NCBI RefSeq assembly: GCF_003385515.1 | Contig: NZ_QNVT01000006.1 | Coordinates: forward strand, 62,001-126,000 | DNA: 64,000 nt | From: Chryseobacterium pennae | GTDB taxonomy: Bacteria; Bacteroidota; Bacteroidia; Flavobacteriales; Weeksellaceae | Reading direction: 5' to 3' | Part shown: positions 63,081 to 64,000 of the stretch, piece by piece | How the letters are laid out: each line of letters begins with the position of its first letter | Position numbering within the stretch: the stretch's first letter is position 1 | Made by a program: the position numbers and the translations under genes | Notes under the pieces: generated by a model | What the model was told of the DNA's origin: nothing | The model's input: only the letters and a program-made list of their open reading frames with translations | Databases searched by the model: none

Positions 63081-63381
63081 TTATTTTTTGCTTCTTCTTC
63101 TTCTTTCAATAATAAGGTAAGCTGCATCCAGCATTTTAATCAGATGAATGTACGGGTTAATCATATTCCTTTCCGGTAGCTTGTTATAGATTCCCATTGA
63201 GAAGTAGACCATTCCGGAAATAAAATAATCAAATTCCTTGATGCTGTATTCTTTGGATGCTTTTTTTAAAGACCAACAGTGGAGGTTCTTTCGGTTCATC
63301 TTTAGTAAGATTAACATAAGGATATTTTTTTCGTCCAGAATATATCCAAGACTGTATGTTTTTTAGCTTGTTGTTATTCAG
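63081..63381 (-). pseudogene. Second copy of the repeat gene, broken by an extra base
   Basis: Removing one A from the A7 tract at 63261-63267 joins IQSWIYSGRKKYPYVNLTK and DEPKEPPLLVFKKASKEYSIKEF with the rest of the frame to the stop at 63081. The restored protein has about 100 residues and would start at CTG, just overlapping the stop of the RibD-like gene; a proper ATG is lacking. Confidence 0.6.
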
Positions 63382-63887
63382 TCTTCTTTTGTTAGATGCA
63401 GTTGAATGAAACTGTCTTTAAGTTGATATTCTTTATGTTTAAATTTTGAGTTCAGTTCACTGCTGTTTCCTAAAACACCGCCAACTCCTGTGATTAATGG
63501 ATGAATATTAAAATAAATGTCCGTTACCAAATCTTTGTTTATAAAGGCATTAAAAGCACCTGTTCCGCCGCCAACTGCCATTTCGTGCCAACCTTTTTGT
63601 GACATATATTCAATAGCTTCTTCAGGGCTTTTAACCGTCTTGTAGTCTTTTGATGGGTTAGGTTTTTCAGAAAGTACTACGATTTCTATTCCGTTGAAAT
63701 GGTCTTTGACCTCCTGTGGGAAGGTTAAAAAATTTTCAAAGGTTTTAAAGCCTATGACAAGGTTTCCCACTTTTTTAGCGAATGCTAAATAAAACTTCAT
63801 TGCTTCTGGTGGCAGCTGATGATGTGGATTGTCAGATAATAATACTTTACCATTAGCTGAAATGTTGGCAATTACTGTTACTTTCAT
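63378..63887 (-). CDS. RibD C-terminal/DHFR-like reductase
   Basis: 169 residues. MKVTVIANISANGKVLLSD, LVIGFKTFENFL and AVGGGTGAFNAFINKDLVTDIYF are those of the dihydrofolate reductase/RibD-C superfamily. Many such small reductases are regulated by HxlR proteins. It starts about 80 bases from the divergent plus-strand gene at 63970. Confidence 0.85.
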   Translation of the reverse strand: MKVTVIANISANGKVLLSDNPHHQLPPEAMKFYLAFAKKVGNLVIGFKTFENFLTFPQEVKDHFNGIEIVVLSEKPNPSKDYKTVKSPEEAIEYMSQKGWHEMAVGGGTGAFNAFINKDLVTDIYFNIHPLITGVGGVLGNSSELNSKFKHKEYQLKDSFIQLHLTKED

Positions 63888-63943
63888 TTTTAATTTTTTT
63901 TACCGTGTAAAATTATCTGAAAGAAACTTTACCTTTACTATGC

Positions 63944-63964
63944 GTTACCTTTTGGAAAGTAACT
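63944..63964. promoter_or_regulatory. Imperfect palindrome between divergent genes
   Basis: GTTACCTTTTGGAAAGTAAC reads as an imperfect inverted repeat (GTTACxTTT/AAAGTAAC) between the RibD-like gene and the plus-strand start, a usual place for an autoregulatory operator. Confidence 0.45.
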
Positions 63965-63969
63965 ATTGT

Positions 63970-64000
63970 ATGAGTACTAAAAAAAATGACATCAGTAAAG
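63970..64000 (+). CDS. Start of a gene cut by the window end
   Basis: ATG at 63970 is followed by MSTKKNDISK, only ten full codons. Divergent from a RibD/DHFR-like gene with a palindrome between; HxlR-type regulators are common in that arrangement, but the sequence is too short to tell. Confidence 0.4.
   Translation, partial: MSTKKNDISK

Noticed and set aside
62914-63120. Hydrophobic plus-strand frame of 68 codons
   Set aside because: AT-rich low-complexity frame on the strand opposite to the repeat gene; no start signal.
1-64000. CRISPR arrays, tRNA, rRNA and complete insertion sequences
   Set aside because: I saw no regularly spaced repeats, no tRNA-like GGTTCGAxxCC arms in a cloverleaf, no rRNA, and no transposase or integrase gene.

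Overview
The window looks like a chromosomal segment from a low-GC Bacteroidota, most likely a Chryseobacterium-type flavobacterium (Weeksellaceae). The signs are type IX secretion tails, signal peptides that end in S/A-Q, few Shine-Dalgarno sites, a TAnnTTTG-type promoter, a lipoprotein-type class B1 metallo-beta-lactamase and several families common in flavobacteria (DUF2157/DUF4401/GDYXXLXY, PF14905-type barrel, DUF3575). This placement is inferred from protein content only. Apart from four genes (the two ends, 6.4 kb and 12.5-14.6 kb), everything is on the minus strand.

Layout. 0-6 kb: end of an ABC exporter, a lipoprotein, a secreted M43 protease, then a tightly overlapped operon (alpha/beta hydrolase, ECF sigma factor, membrane protein, methyltransferase). 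6-15.8 kb: a small protein with a structured leader, an outer-membrane porin plus MFS permease next to a two-component system, a DUF3575-like barrel, a TonB-type barrel and a T9SS cargo protein. 15.9-22.7 kb: ribB under an FMN riboswitch, the DUF2157-DUF4401-GDYXXLXY operon, DUF2200, an alpha/beta hydrolase, the B1 beta-lactamase and a hotdog-fold protein. 22.7-23.4 kb: a gene-free AT-rich stretch with five clustered DnaA boxes, a candidate replication origin. 23.4-28.9 kb: two predicted exported hydrolases, CbrC-like, DinB-like and CHMI enzymes and a serine hydrolase.

29-64 kb is a long one-strand run of short, mostly unrecognised secreted, lipoprotein and cytosolic genes. Recognisable enzymes are scattered through it (VOC, two RibD/DHFR-like, phosphodiester glycosidase, two metallophosphatases, Nudix, a serine hydrolase, a SpoT-like HD protein, DUF2461, Kelch, a possible SUKH protein). 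The run shows active gene turnover: an approximately 0.85-kb tandem duplication with one decayed copy, a 190-bp dispersed gene-fragment repeat, at least four reading frames broken by one-base changes in homopolymers, and three degenerate copies of a groEL 3' end with their downstream flanks at 60.3, 60.8 and 61.9 kb although no intact groEL is present. The groEL tails suggest repeated insertion or duplication of gene cassettes at one target site. The right end holds the divergent start of a gene facing a RibD-like reductase, with a palindrome between them that resembles a regulator operator.
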